6,193 bases of DNA from Actinomycetota bacterium (GCA_003157715.1 PMKK01000292.1:1-6193); one strand, 5' to 3'; shown: positions 1 to 5,129, numbered from the stretch's first letter. The notes: generated by a model not told the origin, from the sequence alone. A program made the numbers and translations.

Positions 1-53
1 GCGGCGTCCGTACTATTGGCGAGGACGTTCGTGACGGCCCTGTGTGGGCCTAA
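1..53 (+). CDS. C-terminal end of an upstream cassette gene (partial)
   Basis: A reading frame open from the window edge ends at a TAA (51-53) lying inside the left attC core GCCTAAC, giving a tail of GVRTIGEDVRDGPVWA. This is the same stop-in-core arrangement as the acetyltransferase gene that ends at 4582, which is why this frame is preferred. A competing frame, RRPYYWRGRS with stop TGA at 32-34, is also possible; its Arg/Tyr/Trp-rich end resembles the VRRYWI tail region of the GNAT at 4031-4582. There are too few residues to name a product, and the frame choice is uncertain. Confidence 0.3.
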   Translation, partial: GVRTIGEDVRDGPVWA

Positions 54-134
54 CAAGCATTTGGAGCTGGCTCGTCGGACTTGCGCGCAGGAACGAGCTG
101 CCTTGCTCGCAGCTCAAATGCAATCACGTTGGGC
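48..134 (+). repeat. attC recombination site A (87 bp)
   Basis: Left core GCCTAAC (48-54) pairs with right core GTTGGGC (128-134). Left inner arm GCATTTGGAGCTG (57-69) pairs with CAGCTCAAATGC (110-121), leaving one unpaired G on the left arm, the extrahelical base typical of folded attC sites. A further perfect 6-bp stem GCTCGT/ACGAGC (70-75, 93-98) closes the variable terminal region. By analogy with known integrons, the integrase would cut between G128 and T129. Confidence 0.88.
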
Positions 135-142
135 CGACTTGC

Positions 143-152
143 GGGGGCGGGG
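143..152 (+). promoter_or_regulatory. G-rich ribosome-binding site deciding a TTG start
   Basis: GGGGGCGGGG lies directly before the TTG at 153 and only 8 nt after the right core of attC A. The longer reading frame, which has an ATG at 81, would start inside the attC hairpin and in the previous cassette, so it is rejected. Confidence 0.55.
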
Positions 153-869
153 TTGAGGCGTGTCATCGGGCTGGGAGTGCTTGCACTTCTCGCCGCAGGC
201 TTCCTTGTCATCGGGGCGGCGACAGTGGCGCTGTCCGGGGCCTTGGACATGCTCGAGTGGTTCCTTTATGTGATTGTGCCGGCGTTCTCGCTCGCTGTCC
301 TGCTGGCGGGCTTCGCCTTGACGGGTCGCCGCCCTGCGTGGCTGGCGGCTGTCGCCTTCGTCCCGATCGGCATCGCCATCGCTCTCTTTGCGTGGATGCT
401 GACCACCCCGGAGCAGAGCCTGCTTCCCAACCAGGCGCAGGCCGTGGTGCTCGTCCCCATGGTCGGTGCGGCGCTGTGGGGATCGCTTTCGCGCAATCGC
501 TCGCACCGTCGCAGCCGCCTTGCCCTGCTCGGCCTCGTGCTCCCGCTCGCCGCAACCGTGCTGCTCGTCCAAGACTTCAGGATGTGGCTACCGGTTGACG
601 AATTCAACCAAGGCTTCACCACGACACGCGTCCTGACAGAGCTGCACTACCACGGCCATGTCTACACCAATGTCGGCGAAGTGGGGATGGCCTGCCGTTG
701 GGGCAAGCAGCCGCTGCCACGTGGCTACTCGAGGGCTGGCGACCAGCCACGCACGCTCTATCTGATTGCCGGCCATCCGGACCTGATTTCCACTACGGCA
801 TGGGGCGGCGGGTTTGTCTTGTATGAGGTGTACCGACTCGTTCCCGATGCCCAGGTCGAGCAGCAATGA
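153..869 (+). CDS. Polytopic membrane protein of unknown function
   Basis: This 238-residue protein is the cargo of the first complete cassette. About five hydrophobic segments are visible, at residues 4-29, 35-57, 62-83, 95-112 and 122-141. The loop around residues 112-122 (RNRSHRRSR) is strongly basic and probably cytoplasmic. The last 95 residues form a soluble domain, rich in aromatic residues and glycine (LHYHGHVY, TAWGGGFVLYEVYRLV), with a single Cys at 181. If the basic loop is cytoplasmic, the positive-inside rule would place this domain outside the membrane. I recognise no family. The TTG start was chosen because it follows a G-rich ribosome-binding site just inside the cassette; a GTG at 177 is a shorter alternative. 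The gene is followed by about 200 bp before the next attC, unusually long for this array. Membrane location is well supported; function is unknown. Confidence 0.75.
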   Translation: MRRVIGLGVLALLAAGFLVIGAATVALSGALDMLEWFLYVIVPAFSLAVLLAGFALTGRRPAWLAAVAFVPIGIAIALFAWMLTTPEQSLLPNQAQAVVLVPMVGAALWGSLSRNRSHRRSRLALLGLVLPLAATVLLVQDFRMWLPVDEFNQGFTTTRVLTELHYHGHVYTNVGEVGMACRWGKQPLPRGYSRAGDQPRTLYLIAGHPDLISTTAWGGGFVLYEVYRLVPDAQVEQQ

Positions 870-956
870 CTCGGTCTCTGGGCTTGCCCGGCACGGGGCC
901 GAGTTCGGGCGCAAATCTTGAAGGCCGGCCAGCGCCACCGTCGGACCGCTCGACTT

Positions 957-1052
957 ATGGACGACTCCCTCTGCGTCGCACTGGAAGACGGCCGGGCCGT
1001 CCGCTGGGGTGTGACTAGCGACATGTTCACGGTCGAGGAGTCAGGTCCGTGA
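957..1052 (+). CDS. Possible 31-residue peptide or gene remnant
   Basis: Between the membrane-protein gene and attC B there is a short frame reading MDDSLCVALEDGRAVRWGV and ending ...VEESGP. The hydrophobic/acidic DxxLxVxLxDGR pattern recalls the first strands of DUF2442-type small proteins, but only about 20 residues are comparable and no clear ribosome-binding site precedes the ATG. It may be a truncated leftover of a second gene in this cassette, or chance. No promoter is seen. Confidence 0.22.
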   Translation: MDDSLCVALEDGRAVRWGVTSDMFTVEESGP

Positions 1053-1069
1053 CGGCCGGTGAGTGTCTT

Positions 1070-1156
1070 GCCGAACGGGCGTTTCGAGCTGACTCGCAGT
1101 GGGGTTGCGCCAAGAGCGAGTCGCAGCGCTCGCAGCTCAAACGCAACGCGTTAGGC
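1070..1156 (+). repeat. attC recombination site B (87 bp)
   Basis: Left core GCCGAAC (1070-1076) faces right core GTTAGGC (1150-1156). Inner arms GCGTTTCGAGCTG (1079-1091) and CAGCTCAAACGC (1133-1144) pair with one extra C on the left. A perfect 7-bp stem GACTCGC/GCGAGTC (1091-1097, 1116-1122) continues the hairpin. Length and right arm closely match attC A, so the two belong to one site family. Confidence 0.88.
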
Positions 1157-1163
1157 CGAGTAC

Positions 1164-1169
1164 GGGGGG
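1164..1169 (+). promoter_or_regulatory. Poly-G ribosome-binding site
   Basis: GGGGGG lies 8 nt before the ATG at 1178 and just after the right core of attC B. A nearer GAGG (1173-1176) could also contribute. The site supports the ATG rather than the upstream GTG at 1049, which would read through the attC. Confidence 0.5.
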
Positions 1170-1177
1170 TGCGAGGT

Positions 1178-1699
1178 ATGCACGAGGCGTCTCAGCGTAG
1201 GGTAGCCCGTCTGTTCCTCATCGGTTCGGCGCTCCTTGCTCTGGCCGCGCTCGCCTCTGCGTGCGGCAAGTCGGCGCCGGCCCCGGAATCCGGCGCGCTC
1301 GTGAGGATGGCGGCATCGCCCGCCTCCATCCGTGACAGCGCCGTCGTCGCCTTCCTTCGCCCGACGGCCACCGCGACCCAGATCGCCGGGCTTCGCGACG
1401 GACTCGCACAGCGCCGCGACGTCGAGCGCTGGGCGTTCTCCGGTCGCTCCGGTGCCACCGCCTCCTACGCGGCCATGTGGGGACGTCAGTACTCCATCGG
1501 CACCGCAACGCGCCAGCTCCGCCGCCTGCTCTCGGGCCAGCTGCCCGCTGGGGCCTTCTACGCAGTCGTTTCCGGGGGTGGCCGCGGCGGCGCCCAGGAC
1601 GACCTCATCAACTGGTTCCTCGCCCACGACGGTGTCTTCCTCTGCCACTACTGGATCGACGACGCGCTCTGCGGCGCGACGGGTCCGATTCCAGCGTGA
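1178..1699 (+). CDS. Lipoprotein resembling the FtsX extracellular domain
   Basis: This is a 173-residue predicted lipoprotein. Residues 10-29 form a basic then hydrophobic signal peptide ending in LASAC, with lipidation expected at Cys29. Residues 53-155 resemble the extracellular domain of FtsX. They contain an AVVAFLRPTATATQIAGLRD segment (strand, proline turn, helix), a DVERWAFSGR strand, a SYAAMWG segment, then LPAGAFYAVV and a final helix and strand around NWFLAHDGVF. In FtsX this region follows the first membrane helix and regulates peptidoglycan hydrolases outside the cell. Here there are no FtsX membrane helices and no FtsE ATPase gene, so the domain would be a free, lipid-anchored copy. 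Cys156 and Cys165 near the C-terminus could form a disulfide. The assignment rests on remembered family patterns rather than a search. A role in modulating a cell-wall hydrolase is inference. Confidence 0.7.
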   Translation: MHEASQRRVARLFLIGSALLALAALASACGKSAPAPESGALVRMAASPASIRDSAVVAFLRPTATATQIAGLRDGLAQRRDVERWAFSGRSGATASYAAMWGRQYSIGTATRQLRRLLSGQLPAGAFYAVVSGGGRGGAQDDLINWFLAHDGVFLCHYWIDDALCGATGPIPA

Positions 1700-1714
1700 G
1701 ATGTCGGTGGACCG

Positions 1715-1806
1715 GCCCAACAATCAATCGCAACACCTGACGCGCCCGACGCAGATGGTAGTAAGCTCAAAGGCAGCCCGCGCAGGTCACACGCTGCGCG
1801 CTGGGC
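1715..1806 (+). repeat. attC recombination site C, degenerate right core (92 bp)
   Basis: Left core GCCCAAC (1715-1721) pairs with GCTGGGC (1800-1806), where the canonical GTT is changed to GCT. Inner arms ACCTGACGCG (1735-1744) and CGCGCAGGT (1779-1787) are complementary with one unpaired A on the left. The spacers between core and inner arm are longer than usual (13 and 12 nt). The site shares the 16-mer at 1729-1744 with attC I (5150-5165). Confidence 0.65.
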
Positions 1807-1852
1807 AGATGCGACGGAATGTCGGCGATAGCCGGTAGGGCATCACATGACC

Positions 1853-1858
1853 GGGGGG
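1853..1858 (+). promoter_or_regulatory. Poly-G ribosome-binding site deciding a TTG start
   Basis: GGGGGG sits 5 nt before a TTG at 1864 that opens directly into the acetyltransferase fold. The alternative ATG at 1819 has no comparable site and adds 15 residues unlike a GNAT N-terminus. Confidence 0.5.
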
Positions 1859-1863
1859 CCTGT

Positions 1864-2298
1864 TTGACGGCGACGGTTCGGCGGGGAGAGGCGGCAGACG
1901 GCGCCGCGCTGAAGGCTTTGGACACCATCGTTCCGGTCGACCCGCGCAGAGCCGAGTCCATCGACAGCTGGCTTGAGGGCGACGTGGTGTTCGTGTGCGA
2001 GGTCGACGGCCAGGTCGTCGGTTACGGCGTCTTCAATCACGACTTCTTCCGCCAGGGCAACGTCGACATGCTCATGCTCCACCCTGACTACCGCGGTCAG
2101 CTCATTGGCGAACTGCTGCTGCAGGCGCTCGAGCAGACATGCGACACGCCGAAGCTCTTCTGCACCACGAACCTCTCCAACCATCGCATGCAGCGCCTGC
2201 TGTCGCGCCGGGGATTCGTCGCTTGCGGCTTCATCGACGAACTCGACCCGGGTGACCCCGAGCTCGTCTACGTCAAGAGGCTGGGAGAGGGCCTGTGA
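1864..2298 (+). CDS. GNAT-family N-acetyltransferase
   Basis: This 144-residue protein has the GNAT fold layout. It runs from an N-terminal strand (TATVRRGEAADGAAL) and helix, through the strand pair VVFVCEVDGQVVGYGVFNHD (residues 41-60), to motif A VDMLMLHPDYRGQLIGELLLQAL (67-89), then NLSNHRMQRLLSRRGFVACG (103-122), matching motif B and the C-terminal strand. GNAT enzymes transfer the acetyl group of acetyl-CoA to an amine; the substrate cannot be read from the sequence. Oddity: the CoA-pyrophosphate loop reads RGQLIG, with Leu in place of the usual middle Gly of (Q/R)xxGx(G/A). The protein may therefore bind CoA less conventionally. The TTG start is chosen on its ribosome-binding site. The gene stands alone in its cassette. 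Confidence 0.85.
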   Translation: MTATVRRGEAADGAALKALDTIVPVDPRRAESIDSWLEGDVVFVCEVDGQVVGYGVFNHDFFRQGNVDMLMLHPDYRGQLIGELLLQALEQTCDTPKLFCTTNLSNHRMQRLLSRRGFVACGFIDELDPGDPELVYVKRLGEGL

Positions 2299-2308
2299 AC
2301 GAAGTACT

Positions 2309-2374
2309 GCCCAACAAGGCGTTCGAGCAGACACCCAGAGAGCGTGGTGTATCGCTCGAAGGTAGCATGTCGGC
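2309..2374 (+). repeat. attC recombination site D (about 66 bp), degenerate right core
   Basis: Left core GCCCAAC (2309-2315) is followed by AAGGCGTTCGAGC. TTCGAGC and GCTCGAA are a perfect 7-bp pair, and inside them ACACC/GGTGT forms a further 5-bp stem around a 10-nt loop. The right core is best placed at TGTCGGC (2368-2374), which departs from GTTRRRY at its start. The stem is strong but the right core may be poorly recombinogenic. Confidence 0.65.
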
Positions 2375-2379
2375 GGAGG
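2375..2379 (+). promoter_or_regulatory. Ribosome-binding site GGAGG
   Basis: GGAGG sits 5 nt before the ATG at 2385, directly after attC D. It decides this start over the in-frame GTG at 2295 and ATG at 2367, which lie in the previous cassette or inside the attC. Confidence 0.65.
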
Positions 2380-2384
2380 TGCCC

Positions 2385-2693
2385 ATGGTCCGCGTCCTGA
2401 GCGACAAGCAGAAAGCCATCGCGGAGATCTGCGCGCGCTTCGGCGTGGTCCGACTCGACGTCTTCGGATCTGCTCTGCGCGACGACTTCCGCCCGGGGGA
2501 GAGCGATGTCGACCTGCTGGTCGAATTCGCGCCCATGGAGCCGCACGCGCTGGCCGACGCCTACTTCGGCCTGCTCGACGCGCTGCGCGAGCTGCTCGGC
2601 GGCCAGCTCGACCTCGTCATGGCCGACGCCGTGACCAACCGCTACCTGATCCGCGAGATCGAGCGCACCAAACAGCTTCTCTATGCGGCGTAG
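2385..2693 (+). CDS. MntA-type minimal nucleotidyltransferase (antitoxin-like)
   Basis: This 102-residue protein is of the minimal nucleotidyltransferase superfamily. The active-site signature is clear: DVFGSALRDDFRPGESDVDLLVEF (residues 25-48) carries G28-S29 and the metal-binding pair D41/D43. A third acidic residue is available at D76 in QLDLV. Length and the C-terminal pattern NRYLIREIERTKQLLY are normal for the family. In MntA-HepT type VII toxin-antitoxin systems such a protein AMPylates and neutralises a HEPN ribonuclease encoded by an adjacent, often overlapping gene. Here the overlapping frame downstream is only 31 codons and no HEPN RxxxxH motif is visible. The enzyme is therefore either an orphan antitoxin, possibly acting against a HepT encoded elsewhere, or the survivor of a damaged pair. 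The superfamily call is firm; the role is inferred. Confidence 0.88.
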   Translation: MVRVLSDKQKAIAEICARFGVVRLDVFGSALRDDFRPGESDVDLLVEFAPMEPHALADAYFGLLDALRELLGGQLDLVMADAVTNRYLIREIERTKQLLYAA

Positions 2694-2778
2694 CGGCCCC
2701 GTCTACCTCGACGGCAGTCGGGCCGCATTTCTCACGCTCGGGCGACGCTCTGCGTGCAGGAGCCGACTGGCAGGCTAA
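2683..2778 (+). pseudogene. 31-codon frame at the position of a HEPN partner, probable stub
   Basis: An ATG inside the last codons of the nucleotidyltransferase gene opens a frame MRRSGPVYLDGSRAAFLTLG..., ending at TAA 2776-2778. HepT toxins of MNT-HEPN pairs commonly overlap their partner in this way and often begin with a basic MRR followed by a (V/L)YL segment. The frame nevertheless stops at 31 residues, far below the roughly 110-140 of a HEPN protein, and nothing further downstream resembles the rest. It could be a frameshifted or deleted toxin remnant, or a chance overlap. Confidence 0.28.
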
Positions 2779-2849
2779 GGCCCCGCCTGGGGTCCGCGCT
2801 TGTCCTACGGGCTTTCTAGCACTAACGTGCACGTCGAAAACGAACCAGG

Positions 2850-2962
2850 GCAGAACGCGCGAGCGCCTCTGCCTTGCAACAGTGCTCAGTCACGACCGGG
2901 TCTGCGTGAGTCAGGTACTGGCGGCGCTGCTCACCGAGGCACGAGGCAGAGAGCGATTGGGG
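2850..2962 (+). repeat. Compound inverted repeat, possibly a diverged attC (site E)
   Basis: Outer arms CTCTGCCTTG (2867-2876) and CGAGGCAGAG (2942-2951) pair over 10 bp with one G-T wobble. Inside them, CAGTGCTCAGTCACG (2880-2894) pairs imperfectly with CGTGAGTCAGGTACTG (2905-2920). Possible cores GCAGAAC (2850-2856) and ATTGGGG (2956-2962) flank the structure but each departs from consensus at two positions. The location, between two unrelated genes and just ahead of a start codon, is where the array predicts an attC. A terminator or regulatory hairpin is the alternative. Confidence 0.4.
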
Positions 2963-2965
2963 GGG
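2959..2965 (+). promoter_or_regulatory. Poly-G ribosome-binding site
   Basis: Seven consecutive G precede the ATG at 2969 with a 3-nt gap after the run, supporting this start for the lipoprotein gene. Confidence 0.5.
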
Positions 2966-2968
2966 TCG

Positions 2969-3322
2969 ATGAAGCGAAGCGTAGTCGTCCTCGTCGTCCT
3001 CGCCGCCCTCGCGATCATGGCCGTCTTCGTGACGGCATGTGGGCACGAGGGCCTGGCCGGCACGTGGTCGGTCGATTATGGGTCGGGGTCTGATCCGGGG
3101 TCGGCCGACTACGGATCGAGCAATGATTGGGTGTTCTGGTACTTCAAGAGCGAAGGGAACGGCAGCTACGTGGCTCTGGATGAAGGCACCAAACTTCGCT
3201 ACCAGCTCACGAAGTCGAGCGCCCGCGAATATGATGGGGTCGGGATAATCGTGACGATCGACGACAAGAACGATGGCAGCATCACCATCGACGGCAGCAC
3301 CTATCAGATGGCGCGGAACTGA
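2969..3322 (+). CDS. Small secreted lipoprotein of unknown function
   Basis: This is a 117-residue predicted lipoprotein. MKRS is followed by a hydrophobic stretch (residues 5-20) and lipobox FVTAC, with lipidation expected at Cys24, so it should be exported and membrane-anchored. The mature part begins LAGTWSVDYGSGSDPGS and is rich in Gly, Ser, Asp and aromatic residues in alternating strand-like patterns (WVFWYF, GIIVTIDD, SITIDGSTYQM). That suggests a small beta-sandwich or lipocalin-like barrel built from repeated strands and turns. The (S/A)GxW element shortly after the lipidated Cys is also present in the lipoprotein at 5252-5641, although the two are otherwise dissimilar. No enzymatic motif is visible. 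The stop codon lies beside a possible weak attC left core (3313-3319). Confidence 0.72.
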   Translation: MKRSVVVLVVLAALAIMAVFVTACGHEGLAGTWSVDYGSGSDPGSADYGSSNDWVFWYFKSEGNGSYVALDEGTKLRYQLTKSSAREYDGVGIIVTIDDKNDGSITIDGSTYQMARN

Positions 3323-3458
3323 GGGATACCGAGCAGCCGGGGCCGCTGCCGCTGCTTGCCGCCGCCAGAGGGCATAGGTGCAGGTGTCAGGAAGTGCCAT
3401 TACTCGCAAGAGCGTACGCCGTGGCCGACTTATCCAGTAGACAGGGTTACTGTTGGGC
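3313..3458 (+). repeat. attC site F, only the right core is clear
   Basis: GTTGGGC (3452-3458) is a consensus right core. It is followed by CCGACT, as after the right core of attC A, and then by a ribosome-binding site and gene start. The only upstream match to a left core is GCGGAAC (3313-3319), which overlaps the end of the lipoprotein gene and would give a 146-bp site. I could not find convincing complementary inner arms, so the left boundary is a guess. Confidence 0.45.
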
Positions 3459-3469
3459 CGACTGACCGT

Positions 3470-3475
3470 GGGAGG
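3470..3475 (+). promoter_or_regulatory. Ribosome-binding site GGGAGG
   Basis: GGGAGG lies 9 nt before a GTG at 3485 and 11 nt after the right core at 3452-3458, deciding the GTG start over an upstream in-frame ATG at 3356 that would read through the attC. Confidence 0.6.
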
Positions 3476-3484
3476 CGCGATTCC

Positions 3485-3907
3485 GTGAGAGGCATCCGTC
3501 TCGCCGAGCGACCACCGGCGGTCAGGTGGGGGATCTACCTACTCGGCGCCGATGCGATTGTCAGTCTGCTCATCTCCCTGTTCACCAGCGGCGCCCTGTT
3601 CCTGGAGCTCGACCTGGTGGTCGCGTTCTTCCTCGCTCTACAGATCGTGCAGCTCGCTCTGGTGTTCGCCGTCGCGACGGGTCGCCGCTGGGCGTTCATC
3701 GTGTACGTCATCTGGTTCCTGTGGGGCGTCGTGCACGTGTCGCTCGATTATCGTGTCTACCTCGACAGCGGGGCGCTCAACTTCGGATGGATCGTCATCT
3801 CCCTCGTCATCGAAGGCGTGGGCATCGCGCTGCTACTCACGCCGGCCGCTCGGGCCTGGTTCGAGGCACGTCAGGCGACACGCGCCGGCAGCGAGCCGGC
3901 AGCATGA
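3485..3907 (+). CDS. Four-helix integral membrane protein of unknown function
   Basis: This 140-residue protein has four hydrophobic segments at about residues 14-36, 42-64, 69-88 and 100-119. A basic N-terminus (MRGIRLAERPPAVRWG) and basic C-terminal tail (ARAWFEARQATRAGSEPAA) suggest both ends are cytoplasmic. The tight hairpin ATGRRWAFIVY between helices 2 and 3 and the pattern LLGADAIVSLLISLF look like small uncharacterised four-helix membrane proteins, but I cannot assign a family. It occupies its cassette alone, with its own GTG start and ribosome-binding site directly behind a right core. No catalytic or ligand-binding motif is apparent. Confidence 0.75.
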   Translation: MRGIRLAERPPAVRWGIYLLGADAIVSLLISLFTSGALFLELDLVVAFFLALQIVQLALVFAVATGRRWAFIVYVIWFLWGVVHVSLDYRVYLDSGALNFGWIVISLVIEGVGIALLLTPAARAWFEARQATRAGSEPAA

Positions 3908-3941
3908 GTGCATCTCGAGTCCGCGGCGAAGGCGCAGAGCG

Positions 3942-4018
3942 GCCCAACCAGCGTGTCATCTGATGCGTCCAAGCGCCGAGATAGACTGGAACGGCGCGGC
4001 GCACAGGTAGCGTTCAGC
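3942..4018 (+). repeat. attC recombination site G (77 bp)
   Basis: Left core GCCCAAC (3942-3948) faces right core GTTCAGC (4012-4018). Inner arms CTGATGCG and CGCACAG pair with one unpaired A on the left arm, as in attC C and I. The centre has a perfect stem GCGCCG/CGGCGC around an AT-richer loop. The next gene starts 13 nt after the right core. Confidence 0.78.
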
Positions 4019-4020
4019 GA

Positions 4021-4026
4021 GGGGGG
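4021..4026 (+). promoter_or_regulatory. Poly-G ribosome-binding site deciding a GTG start
   Basis: GGGGGG is followed by AAGC and then GTG at 4031. The in-frame ATG at 3908 belongs to the previous cassette and would cross the attC. Confidence 0.55.
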
Positions 4027-4030
4027 AAGC

Positions 4031-4582
4031 GTGAAAGTCGACATCTCGAAGCCTAAGACGAGCCTGCGCGCGGCATTCCTGATGATGGTCGACGATTACG
4101 ATGCGCATGACCCCGTGAACGGCGAGCTCTACGCCGCCGCCCGTCTCGGCTTCGATGCCTACGTGCGCGGCCTTCTCGACGAGGAGCGCGGTGTGAATCT
4201 GCCCCATGGCTACGTGCCCTGTTCGCATCGGTGGCTGCTCGACGGCTCCGGCGCGATCGTAGGCGTAGCGCGCGTCAGACACACCATCGACACGCCGTTC
4301 TTGGCCGAGGAGGCGGGCCACATCGGCTACGATGTGCCGCCGGCGCATCGCGGGCAAGGCTATGGAATCGCCAGTCTCCGCGCAGCGCTGGCCGAGGCGC
4401 GGCGTCTCGGACTGGAGCGCGTGCTGCTGTGCTGCGACGCCGACAACGCCGCCTCGTGGCACACCATCGAGGCCTGCGGTGGGGTGCTCGAGCGCGAGTT
4501 TCAATCGCCGCGCTTCGAATGCCTTGTGCGGCGGTACTGGATCGGGACGCGAGGGGTCGAGGTTGCCGGTGCACTGGCCTAA
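4031..4582 (+). CDS. GNAT-family N-acetyltransferase (second, unrelated copy)
   Basis: This 183-residue protein has a well-conserved acetyl-CoA site. Motif A reads AGHIGYDVPPAHRGQGYGIASLRAAL (residues 95-120), with the full RGQGYG pyrophosphate loop. It is followed by RVLLCCDADNAASWHTIEACGG (130-151), the motif B region with the common DxxNxAS element, and a C-terminal FECLVRRYWI strand. The layout, with an N-terminal segment of roughly 60 residues and CSHRWLLDGSGAIVGVARVRH before motif A, resembles the COG3981 group of predicted acetyltransferases. The acceptor substrate is unknown. It shares little with the GNAT at 1864-2298 beyond the fold, so the two arrived independently. The TAA stop lies inside the left core of the following attC (GCCTAAC), so gene and recombination site share bases. 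Confidence 0.92.
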   Translation: MKVDISKPKTSLRAAFLMMVDDYDAHDPVNGELYAAARLGFDAYVRGLLDEERGVNLPHGYVPCSHRWLLDGSGAIVGVARVRHTIDTPFLAEEAGHIGYDVPPAHRGQGYGIASLRAALAEARRLGLERVLLCCDADNAASWHTIEACGGVLEREFQSPRFECLVRRYWIGTRGVEVAGALA

Positions 4583-4663
4583 CGGGCGCATCGAGCTGAT
4601 GCGCCGCAGGTCTTCATCACTCCGGGAACGCTGCGCGCACAGCTTACGCGCCCGACGTTGGGC
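4577..4663 (+). repeat. attC recombination site H (87 bp)
   Basis: Left core GCCTAAC (4577-4583) pairs with GTTGGGC (4657-4663). Inner arms GCGCATCGAGCTG (4586-4598) and CAGCTTACGCGC (4640-4651) are largely complementary with an extra base on the left. It has the same length and arm phasing as attC A and B, and overlaps the stop codon of the preceding acetyltransferase gene. Confidence 0.87.
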
Positions 4664-5129
4664 TCGCGCGCCACTGCCTGCGCTACAGCGGCACCGACCT
4701 CTTCGGCCGCGACGAGCGCGCCTGGCTGGCCGACCTCGATCTCGACGCCCACAGCCGCACGCTCGTCGAATGCTCGTCGCACGCGCGCCGCACCTTGTCG
4801 AGGCCGCGCACGTCGCCGTGCGCCTGCCGGGGCCGCTGCGCGACCGCTACCTCTCACGTGCCCGCCGCCGCGGCAAGAAGGTGATGGCACAGCTCGGCGT
4901 CGCTGCTGACTCGATGTGGTTCTTCGCCGACTCACGCCCCAACGTGAAGGCCGCCGAGCGACTCGGCATCAAATCGTTCCTGGTCGACGAAGTGCCGGCG
5001 GTTCAACGAGTTCTCAAGGCCGAAGGGTCGGTGAGCGGTCGGCATGCCCGACATGCGGTGAACCGGGGGCCGGTCGAAGCGCGCAACCTGTCTACTCGCG
5101 CCTATCCCATCCCGCCGACCGGACGCTAG
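4664..5129 (+). pseudogene. Disrupted gene ending in a HAD-like hydrolase segment
   Basis: No intact gene fills this cassette. The frame of the GTT at 4657 gives HCLRYSGTDLFGRDERAWLADLD and further codons, with good coding character until about 4768, but no convincing start codon precedes it. A second frame, open from an ATG at 4770 to a TAG at 5127-5129 (119 codons), carries RARRRGKKVMAQLGVAADSMWFFADSRPNVKAAERLGIKSFLVDE. This resembles the end of haloacid-dehalogenase proteins: a conserved lysine region, then the motif IV Asp in FFADSRPNV, then a KAAERLGI helix. The nucleophile motif DxDxT is not seen; DLFG in the upstream frame could be a damaged motif I (DLFGT). The simplest reading is a HAD-like gene broken by a shift from the first frame to the second near 4770, or a chimeric fragment. 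Confidence 0.5.

Noticed and set aside
44..598. Long plus-strand frame of 184 codons overlapping the first cassette gene
   Set aside because: It starts inside the previous cassette, reads through attC A and yields a Cys/Arg/Pro-rich protein; the overlapping frame from 153 has clear membrane segments.
588..938. Minus-strand reading frame of 116 codons opposite the first membrane protein gene
   Set aside because: It lies antisense to a well-supported gene with hydrophobic segments and is the kind of shadow expected in GC-rich DNA; no start signal or family resemblance.
1151..1723. Minus-strand frame of 190 codons opposite the FtsX-like lipoprotein gene
   Set aside because: It spans an attC end and the next gene in antisense. 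The plus-strand frame has a signal peptide, lipobox and domain resemblance, and the minus frame has none.
2822..3409. Minus-strand frame of 195 codons over the second lipoprotein gene
   Set aside because: Composition is typical of an antisense shadow, and it crosses the compound inverted repeat and the gene start.
3956..4591. Minus-strand frame of 211 codons opposite the second GNAT gene
   Set aside because: The plus-strand product has a full acetyl-CoA loop and family motifs; the minus frame runs through two attC sites.
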